64,000 bases of DNA. Origin: Erythrobacter sp. Its GTDB lineage: Bacteria > Pseudomonadota > Alphaproteobacteria > Sphingomonadales > Sphingomonadaceae. The translations under genes were made by a program, and so were the position numbers. The notes below the pieces were generated by a model that worked only from the letters and a program-made list of their open reading frames with translations, was not told the DNA's origin and did not search any database. The stretch covers positions 62,001-126,000 of the forward strand of contig JAACTC010000007.1 of NCBI GenBank assembly GCA_009993635.1, read 5' to 3'. This document shows, one piece after another, positions 8,811 through 17,052 of the stretch (position 1 is the first letter of the stretch; each line of letters starts with the position of its first letter).

Positions 8811-9567
8811 CGCGCGTTGCGGCGATCGACTGGTCCATCGGCATCGATGGCATGTATTCCAGCCCGATGGCGCCTTCGTAGCCCAGCTCTCGCAGGTCCT
8901 GCATGGTCTGGCGCCAATCGATGGTTCCGGTGCCCGGCTCGTTGCGACCGGGCGTTCCGGCGACCTGCACATGCTCGACCAGGTGCATCCGGCCCGCGAG
9001 CACGGTCTTCATATCCTCGCCCATTACTCGGCTGTGATGCACGTCGTAGATCAGCTTCAGGTTGGGGCTGCCGACTTCCTCGATGATGTCCAGCGCCAGC
9101 GTGGTGTCGACCAGGTACATGGTGGCGAAGAGTTCGGTGTTGAGCGGTTCGAGAACCAGTGTCACACCGGCATCTTCTGCCATCTTCGCTGCACGCCGAA
9201 GGACGCTTACGGCATTGGTGAAATGCTCTTCCTCCGACATGCCCTCGACCCGGAAACCGGACGCCACGATCAGCGGCGGCGAACCGACCTTGCGCGCCGC
9301 CGCCAGCGTGTCGCGCACCGCGGCCAGCATCTCCTCGTGCTCGGCAGGGTCTACGATCGAGCGGCGCGGATCGACGCAGAAGCCGGTCAGCGAGACGCCG
9401 GTATCTTCCAGCGTGGCGGCCACGCCTTCCATGTCCTTGTCGCGCCACAGGTGGAACTCGACATGATCGAACCCGGCGGCCTTCGCGGCCCGGATCCGTT
9501 CGGGCAGGCCGTCTCCGGCTTCCTTGAACTGCCATTCGATGCAGGCGGACAGGGTGGTCATTATCAT
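8794..9567 (-). CDS. Hydroxypyruvate isomerase-like TIM-barrel protein
   Basis: 257-residue AP-endonuclease-2/Hyi-like barrel. Probable metal ligands are the Glu in LVLEPLNT, the Asp-Val-His in YDVHHSRV, the His in EHVQVAGTPGR and the Glu in IGLEYMPS; NTELFATM and the PGRNEPG loop are typical of the hydroxypyruvate isomerase/oxo-tetronate isomerase group. It likely interconverts a keto- and aldo-acid or sugar released by upstream steps; the exact substrate cannot be told from sequence. The start at 9567 overlaps the sulfatase stop (ATGA); a second ATG at 9561 is possible. Confidence 0.82.
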   Translation of the reverse strand: MIMTTLSACIEWQFKEAGDGLPERIRAAKAAGFDHVEFHLWRDKDMEGVAATLEDTGVSLTGFCVDPRRSIVDPAEHEEMLAAVRDTLAAARKVGSPPLIVASGFRVEGMSEEEHFTNAVSVLRRAAKMAEDAGVTLVLEPLNTELFATMYLVDTTLALDIIEEVGSPNLKLIYDVHHSRVMGEDMKTVLAGRMHLVEHVQVAGTPGRNEPGTGTIDWRQTMQDLRELGYEGAIGLEYMPSMPMDQSIAATRDALGV

Positions 9568-10952
9568 TGAACTCCGAAATGATCGGCGAGCTCGTCGCCG
9601 TGAAAGCCGTGGGTAAAAGTGTCGTCGCGATACGGGAGCATGTCCGCATTCCAGCGGGCCCAGCGGTCGCGCAGATCGGCAAACCGCTGCGGCTCGCGAT
9701 CCTTTAGGTTGGCGCGCTCCATCGGGTCGGCGACGATGTCGAAGAGGAAGTCGTTGCCCGCGATGGATAGGTACTTGTACCGCCCGAGCCTGGCCGCCTT
9801 CTGGTCCAGATGCTTGTACCGCCAGAACATCGGGCGGCTGGAGAACCCGCCGGATCTCAAATCCCAGCCATCGGGTGGCCGGGCCTCGGGAAACCGCGCG
9901 CCGCCTGCGCTGGCGAGGGTCGCGGCGAGGTCCATTGTCATGTGCGGGACATCCAGCACCGTGCCGCCGTCGAACACGCCGGGCCAGCGGATGATCGTGG
10001 GCACCCGGATGCCACCTTCCAGCAGTTCAGTCTTGCGCCCGGTGAAAGGCCACACATCGGAAAACCGTTCGCCCCCATTATCGCTGGTGAACACGATGAT
10101 GGTCTCGCGCCCGCCCGGCATCGCATCGAGCGCGGCGATCAACCGACCGACCTCTGCATCCATGCGGCGGACCATCTCGGCATAGGTCGCCATGCTGCCG
10201 CCATCGAAATGCGCCAGTGCACGGTAGCTGGGTTGGTCGAGAATGCGCTGCGCCTCTGCCGCGTCGTCCGGCGTTTCCCACGGCCAGTGCGGGGCCGAGA
10301 AATGCAGGCTGAGGAAGAATGGGCTGGCTGCACCGCTTTGCCGCTCGACGAAGGCCTCCGCCTGATCGCCCAGCAGCCGTGTAAGATAGCCGTCCTGTTC
10401 GATCCGGTGGCCGTTTTCCCACAGTCCGTCGCCGGTCGCATCGCGGTGGGCGAGATAGTCGATCCCGCCGCCGCGATAGCCCCAGAAATGGTCGTAACCG
10501 CTCTTGAGCGGCCCGTAGTCGGGCAAGCCGCCCAGGTGCCACTTGCCGATCAGGGCGGTGGTATAACCGGCGCCTTTCAGAATACCGGGGAGGGTCGGTT
10601 CGGACGGCGGCAGGCCGGTATGGCGCGGACCGATCGGTTCCTCGAGACCGGCATCGAGGCGATACTGGTAGCGCCCGGTGATGAGGCCGAGCCGGGTAGC
10701 GGAACAGACCGGCGAATTGGCGTAGGAATGGGTGAAACGGGTGCCGCGGGCCGCAAGGGCATCGCAATGCGGCGTCTCGTAATCGCGCCGCCCGAAGCAG
10801 GAAAGATCCGCATAGCCGAGATCGTCGGCCATGATGAACACGATGTTCGGGCGGGCATCGCGCCGCGCGGCTGCGGGCGCACCGGTCATCGCAAGCCCGG
10901 CCGATAGGGTGCCAGCTACTCCCGCTAGCAGAACGTCGCGCCGACTGGACAT
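9564..10952 (-). CDS. Exported S1-family sulfatase
   Basis: 462 residues. The N-terminus SSRRDVLLAGVAG followed by a hydrophobic stretch resembles a twin-arginine/Sec leader, so it is probably periplasmic. The alkaline-phosphatase fold begins at RPNIVFIMADDLGYADLS with metal-binding Asp-Asp. CSATR in NSPVCSATRLGLITGRY is the sulfatase maturation motif, where Cys becomes formylglycine. Further landmarks are GKWHLG, SAPHWPWETP and FTSDNGGERF. It should hydrolyse sulfate esters, perhaps from sulfated glycosides entering through the upstream TonB receptor. The start at 10952 is supported by the leader; it is second in the operon, 46 nt after the receptor gene. No sulfatase-maturating enzyme is visible here. 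Confidence 0.92.
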   Translation of the reverse strand: MSSRRDVLLAGVAGTLSAGLAMTGAPAAARRDARPNIVFIMADDLGYADLSCFGRRDYETPHCDALAARGTRFTHSYANSPVCSATRLGLITGRYQYRLDAGLEEPIGPRHTGLPPSEPTLPGILKGAGYTTALIGKWHLGGLPDYGPLKSGYDHFWGYRGGGIDYLAHRDATGDGLWENGHRIEQDGYLTRLLGDQAEAFVERQSGAASPFFLSLHFSAPHWPWETPDDAAEAQRILDQPSYRALAHFDGGSMATYAEMVRRMDAEVGRLIAALDAMPGGRETIIVFTSDNGGERFSDVWPFTGRKTELLEGGIRVPTIIRWPGVFDGGTVLDVPHMTMDLAATLASAGGARFPEARPPDGWDLRSGGFSSRPMFWRYKHLDQKAARLGRYKYLSIAGNDFLFDIVADPMERANLKDREPQRFADLRDRWARWNADMLPYRDDTFTHGFHGDELADHFGVQ

Positions 10953-10963
10953 CACAAAGGGTC

Positions 10964-10990
10964 GGCCGCCCGCCGCAGCGACGGGCGGCC
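10964..10990 (-). terminator. Hairpin between TonB receptor and sulfatase genes (partial terminator or processing site)
   Basis: GGCCGCCCG (10964-10972) pairs with CGGGCGGCC (10982-10990) across a 9-base loop. No T-tract follows on the minus strand. Position after the receptor gene fits differential expression within the operon, with more receptor than downstream enzymes. Confidence 0.4.
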
Positions 10991-10998
10991 TTCCCGCA

Positions 10999-13323
10999 TC
11001 AGAATTCGACGCCGACCCGCACGCCGTAGGTGCGCGGAGGCTGGAAGGTGAAGTTGAACGTATCGTCCGGCCCGGCAGACACGAAGCCTGCATAGGCCAG
11101 CGGCTGCTCGTTTTCCAGGTTGCGGACGAAGGCCTGGATGCTCCAGCGTTCGTTCACCGGCTCGTACTTCAGGCTGAGGTCGGTCTGCGAGAACGCCTGC
11201 TGCCTGCTCGACCGGTAGTTGAAGATGTCGAGGAAGTATTCGCTCTTGAACCGGGTATATGCGCTGGCGGTCAGCGTACCGGAATTGCCCAGATCAAAGA
11301 CATGGTCATAGCCTGCGGTAATCGTGAACTCCGGCGATTGCGGCAGATTGTTCCCAGCCAGGTTGGGCTGCACGAGGGCCGGACCCGGATCGAGATCGGC
11401 CAACCCGTTATTGTCGGGAGTGACGGTGTCGAAGATGGCGTAGGACGCCAGCAGATCGTCATACTCGGCGTGCAGATAGTTTACGGAGAAAGTGAACACG
11501 TCGAACGGGCTGAGTTCGAACGTACCTTCGACCTCGGCACCGTAGATGGTGGCCGCACCAGCATTGAACACCTGCTGGCCGATCGCCGGATTCAGCAGAA
11601 CGGCGGTCTGCAAATCCTTGTAATCGTAGTAGAAGCTGGCGAAGTTCACGATGTGCTCGCTGCGCGGGCCGAAGCTGACCTTTGCACCCGCTTCGTACGC
11701 GGTGTTGGTTTCGGGATCGTACGGGCCGACGCTATCGAAACCGCCGGATTTATAACCGGTCGAAACCTTGGCATAGAGCAGCGTATCGAGATTGGGCTTG
11801 TAGTTGATCCCCGCAAGCCACGTCAGCTGCTCGTTATCCTGCTCCAGGTTCAGGATGGAGCCCGGCGGCGTCGTGGGCGCAACCGGCCCGGCATTGAAGC
11901 GGAAGCCATAGTTACCGAAGACGCCTTCGCGCCGGTCGATCGTGTAGCGAAGCCCGCCGACCAGCGTCAGTTCGTCGGTGATGGCGTATTCCAGCTGACC
12001 GAAGCCGGCATAGCTCTTGGAATCCGTATCGCGCGAGAAGGTGTTGATGAAGCTGCCGTTCGGCCCGATGAACGGGCTGTAAAGGCCGCGAAGGTTATCG
12101 AGCTTTTCCTGATAGTAGAACACACCGCCCTGGTAGGTCAGCGCGCCGGCGGTACCACCGATGCGCAGCTCGTGGCTCTGGGTTTCCACTTCGTTGCCGA
12201 ATTCGAAGAAGATGTAGTTCGGCAGCGCCAGATCGGTATCCTGATCGGTGCGGCGGTAGCCGCCGAGATAGGTCAGGGTCGCGCCGCCCAGATCATATTC
12301 CAGCTTGCCCCGCACCGCGTAGCTATCCTGCAGGTTCGGTGCGAGCGGGATGACCGGCAGCGGGCCATCGTAGCTCGAGCGGTCCTGAATGAAATCCAGC
12401 GCGTTGCTGGTGGTCGGAATGCACTGTCCGCCGGGGATCAGCGGCGCGGCATCTTCGAAACCGTTCTGCGAGCAATTGGGGCCGGGGCCGCGACCGGCGA
12501 CGTTGAAACTATACGCAGCAAAGGCTGCGACGATGCTTTCGTTGTGCACGTACTCGCCCGACACATCGACCGACAGGCGATCGGTCGGCGCCAGGCTGAT
12601 CGTCGCCCGCACGCCCTGATTGTCCGCCGTACCGCTGCGCACGACGTCGTTGCCAGCAGCTTCGCGGTTTGGGTGGAAGAAATAGCCGTCGCGCTTGTTG
12701 TAAAGGCCGGCAAGCCGGATGCCGCCGATCACGCCGAGCGGGATATCGACCCCGGCTTCGAGCTTCACGTGATCGAAGCTGCCGTAGGTCGCGTTGATAT
12801 CGACGCCGAATTCGTTGCCCGGCTTGCGGGTAATGAAGTTGATGGCACCGCCGGTGGCGTTGCGTCCGTACAGCGTGCCCTGCGGACCGCGAAGCACCTC
12901 GATCCGCTCGATATCGAACAGCGCCAGGTTCAACACGTTGGGACGGTTGATGTATTCCCCGTCGATGTTGACCGCGATCGACTGATCCTGGCCTTCGTCG
13001 TTGGAATTGGTGCCAACCCCGCGCACGGCAACGCGGGTGTAGTTCGAATCCTGCGTGATGTTGAGGACTGGCGCGATGCGGGTCAGATCTTGGAAATCGG
13101 TAACGCCGGCATCTTCGATCGCCTCGTCGCCGATCACGTCGATCGCGATCGGAACGTCCTGCACGTCCTGCGAGCGATTCTGCGCCGTCACGATGATAAC
13201 GTTCTGGTTATCAAGCACATCGTCTTGCGGCGTGCCGGGGGTGGCCTGCCCGTAGGCCGGGGCCGCCACCGCACCAAACGCGCAGGAGGCGAACAGAATC
13301 GTCTTGTAGTTAAAGGTTTTCAT
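10999..13323 (-). CDS. TonB-dependent outer-membrane receptor
   Basis: 774 residues. Signal peptide ends near AYGQA (about 27). A TonB-box-like VIIVTAQNR at about 42-50 is followed by the plug domain (DVPIAIDVIGDEAIEDAGV, VRGVGTNSN, RIEVLRGPQGTLYGRNATGGAIN). A beta-barrel of about 560 residues ends in the expected aromatic Phe (VRVGVEF). It imports a ligand across the outer membrane at the cost of proton-motive force via TonB. It is first in an operon with sulfatase, isomerase, symporter and ThuA, so a sulfated or glycosylated plant or algal compound is a sensible ligand (inference). A degenerate copy of the TetR-like operator lies about 50 nt upstream. Confidence 0.95.
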   Translation of the reverse strand: MKTFNYKTILFASCAFGAVAAPAYGQATPGTPQDDVLDNQNVIIVTAQNRSQDVQDVPIAIDVIGDEAIEDAGVTDFQDLTRIAPVLNITQDSNYTRVAVRGVGTNSNDEGQDQSIAVNIDGEYINRPNVLNLALFDIERIEVLRGPQGTLYGRNATGGAINFITRKPGNEFGVDINATYGSFDHVKLEAGVDIPLGVIGGIRLAGLYNKRDGYFFHPNREAAGNDVVRSGTADNQGVRATISLAPTDRLSVDVSGEYVHNESIVAAFAAYSFNVAGRGPGPNCSQNGFEDAAPLIPGGQCIPTTSNALDFIQDRSSYDGPLPVIPLAPNLQDSYAVRGKLEYDLGGATLTYLGGYRRTDQDTDLALPNYIFFEFGNEVETQSHELRIGGTAGALTYQGGVFYYQEKLDNLRGLYSPFIGPNGSFINTFSRDTDSKSYAGFGQLEYAITDELTLVGGLRYTIDRREGVFGNYGFRFNAGPVAPTTPPGSILNLEQDNEQLTWLAGINYKPNLDTLLYAKVSTGYKSGGFDSVGPYDPETNTAYEAGAKVSFGPRSEHIVNFASFYYDYKDLQTAVLLNPAIGQQVFNAGAATIYGAEVEGTFELSPFDVFTFSVNYLHAEYDDLLASYAIFDTVTPDNNGLADLDPGPALVQPNLAGNNLPQSPEFTITAGYDHVFDLGNSGTLTASAYTRFKSEYFLDIFNYRSSRQQAFSQTDLSLKYEPVNERWSIQAFVRNLENEQPLAYAGFVSAGPDDTFNFTFQPPRTYGVRVGVEF

Positions 13324-13371
13324 CAGGTCTCTCCCAAAGCATCCGCCATTCTGTCTCGACGGTAAGCTAAA

Positions 13372-13387
13372 TAGAATGAGTGTTTTG
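13372..13387. promoter_or_regulatory. Degenerate copy of the TAGAA-N6-TTCTW operator
   Basis: TAGAA-TGAGTG-TTTTG in the AT-rich gap upstream of the TonB operon keeps the left half-site and 6-base spacing of the two better sites; the right half has two mismatches. Suggestive only. Confidence 0.35.
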
Positions 13388-13407
13388 ATTATAATTTGCC
13401 GTTCATG

Positions 13408-13986
13408 TCAATGCCGCTGGCTGAGGCCGATGCAGCCAATCGCCAACTGTTGCGCCATTGCATCAATCTGGGCGTGCAATTGCTCGTCGATCAGCGCGCC
13501 ATCGGGCCCGAACGGCTTTTGTTCGATAGTATTGATCGCCACCCCGATGGGCGTCGGCCAGCCACGCATCGCGTGGACGATCCCGCGCAGCGCAGCCAGC
13601 GTGACGCCGCCCGCCTGCCACCCGGCCGCCGTGACCAGCAGGCCCACGGGCCGCCCGTCGAAATAGGGCCGTTCATCGCTGCGCAGATCTTCCAGCAGGT
13701 CGAGCGCATTCTTGGTCAGGCCGGAAACGCCGCCATGATAGCTCGGCGAGCCGATCACGATCCCGTCGGCTTGGCGTACCGCTTCGACGAACTCGTTTTC
13801 GGCCTCGGTCCGCTCTTTGGAATAGGGATCGAAATGCGGCAGCGCGCTCAATTCTTCGCCGCCGAACAGCTGCACGTGCGCACCGTGTTTCTCGCAAATG
13901 TCGAGCACGGCACGCACCAGCAGTTCGGTGCTGGAATTGGGGCGCTGCGTACCACCGATACCAACGATACGGGGCTGGCGAGCCAT
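13408..13986 (-). CDS. NAD(P)H-dependent FMN reductase
   Basis: 192-residue flavodoxin-fold protein. GIGGTQRPNSSTELLV is the FMN phosphate-binding loop and GSPSYHGGVSGLTKNALD the second conserved flavin loop of the NADPH:FMN/SsuE-like family. It supplies reduced FMN to the luciferase-like monooxygenase encoded immediately upstream; the two genes overlap (TAATG), which supports a two-component oxygenase. Start at 13986. Confidence 0.88.
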   Translation of the reverse strand: MARQPRIVGIGGTQRPNSSTELLVRAVLDICEKHGAHVQLFGGEELSALPHFDPYSKERTEAENEFVEAVRQADGIVIGSPSYHGGVSGLTKNALDLLEDLRSDERPYFDGRPVGLLVTAAGWQAGGVTLAALRGIVHAMRGWPTPIGVAINTIEQKPFGPDGALIDEQLHAQIDAMAQQLAIGCIGLSQRH

Positions 13987-15083
13987 TACTTCAGCTCCGG
14001 CATCACGCGGCTGGAAATCAGTTCCAGCGTCTGGTTGCCAAGCCGAAGCTTCTCGTCGGTCAGCGGGCCTGTGGTGGTGCCGCACAGGATGTTGCCGATG
14101 CCCAGATCCTTGTAGGGCTTCAGATGCTCCACCACGGTTTCGGGCGAGCCGTAGAGGCACCACGTGCCGATCCAGTCTTCGCTCAGCGCGTTGGGCGTGT
14201 TGTCCGTTTTCTTGTTTGCGCTGTCGCTCTCGGCGCGGGCGTTGAATTCCGCCTCGCGCTCGATCGCATCCTGATAGGCGCGCAGAATCACTTCCAGCTC
14301 CTCGCGCGCCTGATCGTCGGTTTCGGCGACGTGGACGCACTGATACGTGTGGGTGGACCAGCCCAGCGCAAAGTCGATCGTGGCCTGATCATGGCCGGAC
14401 GATGTGAGCACATCCTTGTAGGCCGTGAAATATTTCTGGACGTGCTTGAACGGCTCGGTCCCGCCGATCTGCGGCGGAGTGAACGCCGGAATGAAAGCGG
14501 GCCAACCATTTTCGCCCGCGCGGCGGGTGCTGGCTTCGGCCATGGCAACCGGCATCAGCGGAGCATGACCCTTCGAATAGGCGACCGGCGCGATACGCTG
14601 CAGCACGCGGCCCTGGTGCGGACCGTTTGCGATCTCGATAGCCGGATCGTCCATGGTCTTCGCCCACAGCTGCTCCGCCAGGTCGAGATTGCGGTTGGAG
14701 ATTTCCTTCGCCTGGTCATAGGTGACACCGAAGCCGATCATCTCTTCGGGGGTCGTCCCACTGCCCACACCGACCAGAATCTTCCCGTCGGTCAGCTGAT
14801 CGAGGATGTTGATCCGCTCCACGAAGCGCACTGGATGGTGAAGCGGTACCGAGACGACCGAAAAGCCGAAGTGCATGTCCGGCATCTGGCCGGCCAGGTA
14901 GGCGGCGAAGATGAAGCTGTCGCTCGCGATCGGCATGTAGCCGTTGAAATGGTGATCCGGCATGAAGATCGCCTCGAAGCCGCAATCGCGGGCCTTCCGG
15001 GCGTGCGTTTCCAAGTCCTTGATCAGTTTGCGATCGTCTTCCGGACGCATAGCGCGTGCATTCAGAAACACAGAAAACCGCAT
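13986..15083 (-). CDS. Luciferase-like flavin-dependent monooxygenase
   Basis: 365-residue TIM barrel of the bacterial luciferase superfamily (FEAIFMPDHHFNGYMP, FSVVSVPLHHPVRFVERINILDQL, DGKILVGVGSGTTPEEM). Members use FMNH2 and O2 to hydroxylate, cleave or desulfonate organic substrates. Partnering with the downstream FMN reductase is shown by the one-base overlap. The ATG at 15083 is preferred over TTG at 15086 because GGGAAGGG is well spaced before it. Divergent from tetR across a good palindrome, it is likely the direct target of that regulator. In this island it may oxygenate the aglycone; the substrate is unknown. Confidence 0.88.
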   Translation of the reverse strand: MRFSVFLNARAMRPEDDRKLIKDLETHARKARDCGFEAIFMPDHHFNGYMPIASDSFIFAAYLAGQMPDMHFGFSVVSVPLHHPVRFVERINILDQLTDGKILVGVGSGTTPEEMIGFGVTYDQAKEISNRNLDLAEQLWAKTMDDPAIEIANGPHQGRVLQRIAPVAYSKGHAPLMPVAMAEASTRRAGENGWPAFIPAFTPPQIGGTEPFKHVQKYFTAYKDVLTSSGHDQATIDFALGWSTHTYQCVHVAETDDQAREELEVILRAYQDAIEREAEFNARAESDSANKKTDNTPNALSEDWIGTWCLYGSPETVVEHLKPYKDLGIGNILCGTTTGPLTDEKLRLGNQTLELISSRVMPELK

Positions 15084-15125
15084 CAAAAATCCCTTCCCTG
15101 TACCACTTTAAATTTTTTGGTCGAT

Positions 15126-15150
15126 TCAAATTAGAATTGACGTTCTTATT
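15126..15150. promoter_or_regulatory. Candidate TetR operator in the tetR / monooxygenase divergent promoter
   Basis: TAGAA-TTGACG-TTCTT (15132-15147) is a near-perfect inverted repeat, 25-40 nt upstream of tetR, preceded by the same TCAAAT as the site at 4985. A TTGACG, a plausible -35 element for tetR, lies inside it, so binding would block transcription and autoregulate. Confidence 0.62.
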
Positions 15151-15171
15151 CTGTTGAGGCTTTTGAACCCA

Positions 15172-15852
15172 ATGTCAACCCAGCCCGATGCGCCGACATC
15201 CCACATCGAAAAGCTGTCCCGCGAAGCGGTAAGCCGCAAACCCCGCCAGGGCCGAAGCCTCGCGTCGTTCGAGCGTATGCTGTCGGCCACGCGGGATTTG
15301 ATGCTGGATCGCGGGAGCGAGGATTTCACGCTTCAGGACGTGAGCGACCGCGGAAACGTTTCCATCGGCTCGATCTATCTGCGATTCGAGAGCAAGGACC
15401 GCTTGCTCTACGCCGTGATCGCGCAAGAGCTGCAATCGGTGGTGGAGAATGAGGCGGCGATGGTGCGCGCGGTGGCCGCGAAGTGCCGCAACCTGAAGGA
15501 ATTCCTGACCACCTATATCGACGAATATACCGAATTCATGCGCGGCCATTCGCAGATGCTGCGCGTGATTATGCAGCGCGCCGCAATCGATCCGCTGGTG
15601 TCTGCGCCGGGCAAGGAAGCGGCCTACATGGCGCAGGCGCAGACCATCGAGGCCATGATGTCGTTCCGCGACGAAATCCTGTCGGACCGGGCGGTAATGA
15701 AGGCCGACGCGACGCTGCAGGTGATCTATGCCGCAGTGGCCCGGCAGCTTGGCCTTGGCGTTTCACCGGAGGCGGGCGATCAGGTGGGCTGGCAGACGCT
15801 GCGTCCCGAATTGGCCGAGATGGCGTACGCCTATCTCAAGCATTCGGCCTAA
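15172..15852 (+). CDS. TetR-family transcriptional regulator
   Basis: 226 residues. The helix-turn-helix is at about 40-70 (FTLQDVSDRGNVSIGSIYLRFESKDRL is split by the usual turn); the rest is an all-helical ligand-binding domain. The ATG at 15172 (MSTQPDAP) is preferred to an upstream TTG. Divergent from the flavin monooxygenase operon with a palindrome between them, and the same palindrome recurs 10 kb away before the deglycosidase operon, so it probably represses the island until an aromatic glycoside or aglycone is present. Its stop is 6 nt from the convergent end of pcaL. Confidence 0.9.
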   Translation: MSTQPDAPTSHIEKLSREAVSRKPRQGRSLASFERMLSATRDLMLDRGSEDFTLQDVSDRGNVSIGSIYLRFESKDRLLYAVIAQELQSVVENEAAMVRAVAAKCRNLKEFLTTYIDEYTEFMRGHSQMLRVIMQRAAIDPLVSAPGKEAAYMAQAQTIEAMMSFRDEILSDRAVMKADATLQVIYAAVARQLGLGVSPEAGDQVGWQTLRPELAEMAYAYLKHSA

Positions 15853-15858
15853 CCGCCT

Positions 15859-17049
15859 TCAGCTCCCGGGCTCCTGCCCGTCCAGTTCGGCCATGATCTT
15901 CATCGCTTCAGCAAAGCCGGTATTGGCAGCGGGAACGCCCGCGTAGATTGCGGTCTGCATCAGGACTTCCTTCAGTTCGTCGCGCGTGAACCCGCCCTGC
16001 TCCAGACCCGACCTCACGTGCAGGGCGAATTCCTCCCAGCGCGAAAGACTGGCGGTAATGGCAAGCACCATCAGGCGCCGCGTGCGGTCGTCCAGCCCCG
16101 GGCGGCCCCACACCTCGTGCCATGCGATGCGGGTGATCATTGCCTGAAAATCGGCATTGAAGGGCGTGCGGTTTTCCAGGCTGCGGTCGACCCACGCATC
16201 GCCCAGCACGCGACGGCGGTTGACCAGCCCGGCCTCGAACAGCGCCGTGGCCGCATGCTTGGTATCGGCATCGTCCAGGAAGAACCGGCGCAAGGCGGCA
16301 GCCAGTTCCAGCGGCACTTCGAGCGGGGCAATATGCCCGCAGGCGAGCTGCGCGGATTGCGCACCCGAAATGCCGTTCAGCAGCACATCGCCGTGCGGAT
16401 CGGCGGGTGTCGAGACGTCTTGCGATCCGGTTATCACCAGTGCCGGGCATCCGATGCGATTCAGCCGGGCGAGCAGATCCATGTCGCGGATGGCGGCGGA
16501 GGCTCCGGCATATCCCGCAGGATCCATCGCCAGAAGTTCCGCAGCGACACCGTCCACGATTTCGGGGTGCCTGTCCGCGAAGCCGGGGGCGAAGAAGCGT
16601 TCCATCGCCAGCCCGGCGATGGCCCCCATCCCGCCATCGCGCACCGCCTCGATCCTCGCCTGCCAGGCCTTCGGATCCATGGTGACCGAGGTGCAGACAA
16701 GCCCCAGCGCGTCCACCCGCTGCGGATGATCGAGCGCCAGCTGCATGGCGATCATCGCGCCAAGCGACACGCCTGCGACCCGCGCGCTTTCCACGCCCGC
16801 CGCATTCATCACCGAGGCGACGTCGCGCGCCAGCAGCGCCATGTCGTAGTCGCCGCGGGGCGCATCGGATGCACCGTGGCCGCGCGTATCCATGCGGATC
16901 AGGCGGAAATGGGCTGACAGGTGGGGCACGCAGCGATCCCAGACAGTCATGTCCGTCCCGATGGAGTTGAGCAATAGCAGCACAGGTTGCCCGGCGGCGC
17001 CATGCTGCCTCCAGTAAATCCGGGCACCTTCGTTATCGACGAAAGGCAT
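15859..17049 (-). CDS. pcaL: Fused 3-oxoadipate enol-lactonase / 4-carboxymuconolactone decarboxylase
   Basis: 396 residues joining two consecutive beta-ketoadipate steps. Residues about 1-255 are an alpha/beta hydrolase (PcaD) with nucleophile Ser95 in GVSLGAM and DTRGHGASDAP. Residues about 265-390 are a carboxymuconolactone decarboxylase domain (PcaC) with RTPFNADFQ, AWHEVWGRPGLDDRTR and GVPAANTGFAEA. The decarboxylase makes the enol-lactone that the hydrolase opens to 3-oxoadipate. Such fusions are called PcaL in actinobacteria and occur in sphingomonads. It is the last gene of the pob-pca operon, 3 nt after pcaB. Confidence 0.94.
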   Translation of the reverse strand: MPFVDNEGARIYWRQHGAAGQPVLLLLNSIGTDMTVWDRCVPHLSAHFRLIRMDTRGHGASDAPRGDYDMALLARDVASVMNAAGVESARVAGVSLGAMIAMQLALDHPQRVDALGLVCTSVTMDPKAWQARIEAVRDGGMGAIAGLAMERFFAPGFADRHPEIVDGVAAELLAMDPAGYAGASAAIRDMDLLARLNRIGCPALVITGSQDVSTPADPHGDVLLNGISGAQSAQLACGHIAPLEVPLELAAALRRFFLDDADTKHAATALFEAGLVNRRRVLGDAWVDRSLENRTPFNADFQAMITRIAWHEVWGRPGLDDRTRRLMVLAITASLSRWEEFALHVRSGLEQGGFTRDELKEVLMQTAIYAGVPAANTGFAEAMKIMAELDGQEPGS

Positions 17050-17052
17050 GGC

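Noticed and set aside
10831..13365. 844-residue + strand frame opposite the TonB receptor
   Set aside because: Shadow of the receptor gene; no domain, and the receptor frame has signal peptide, plug and terminal Phe.
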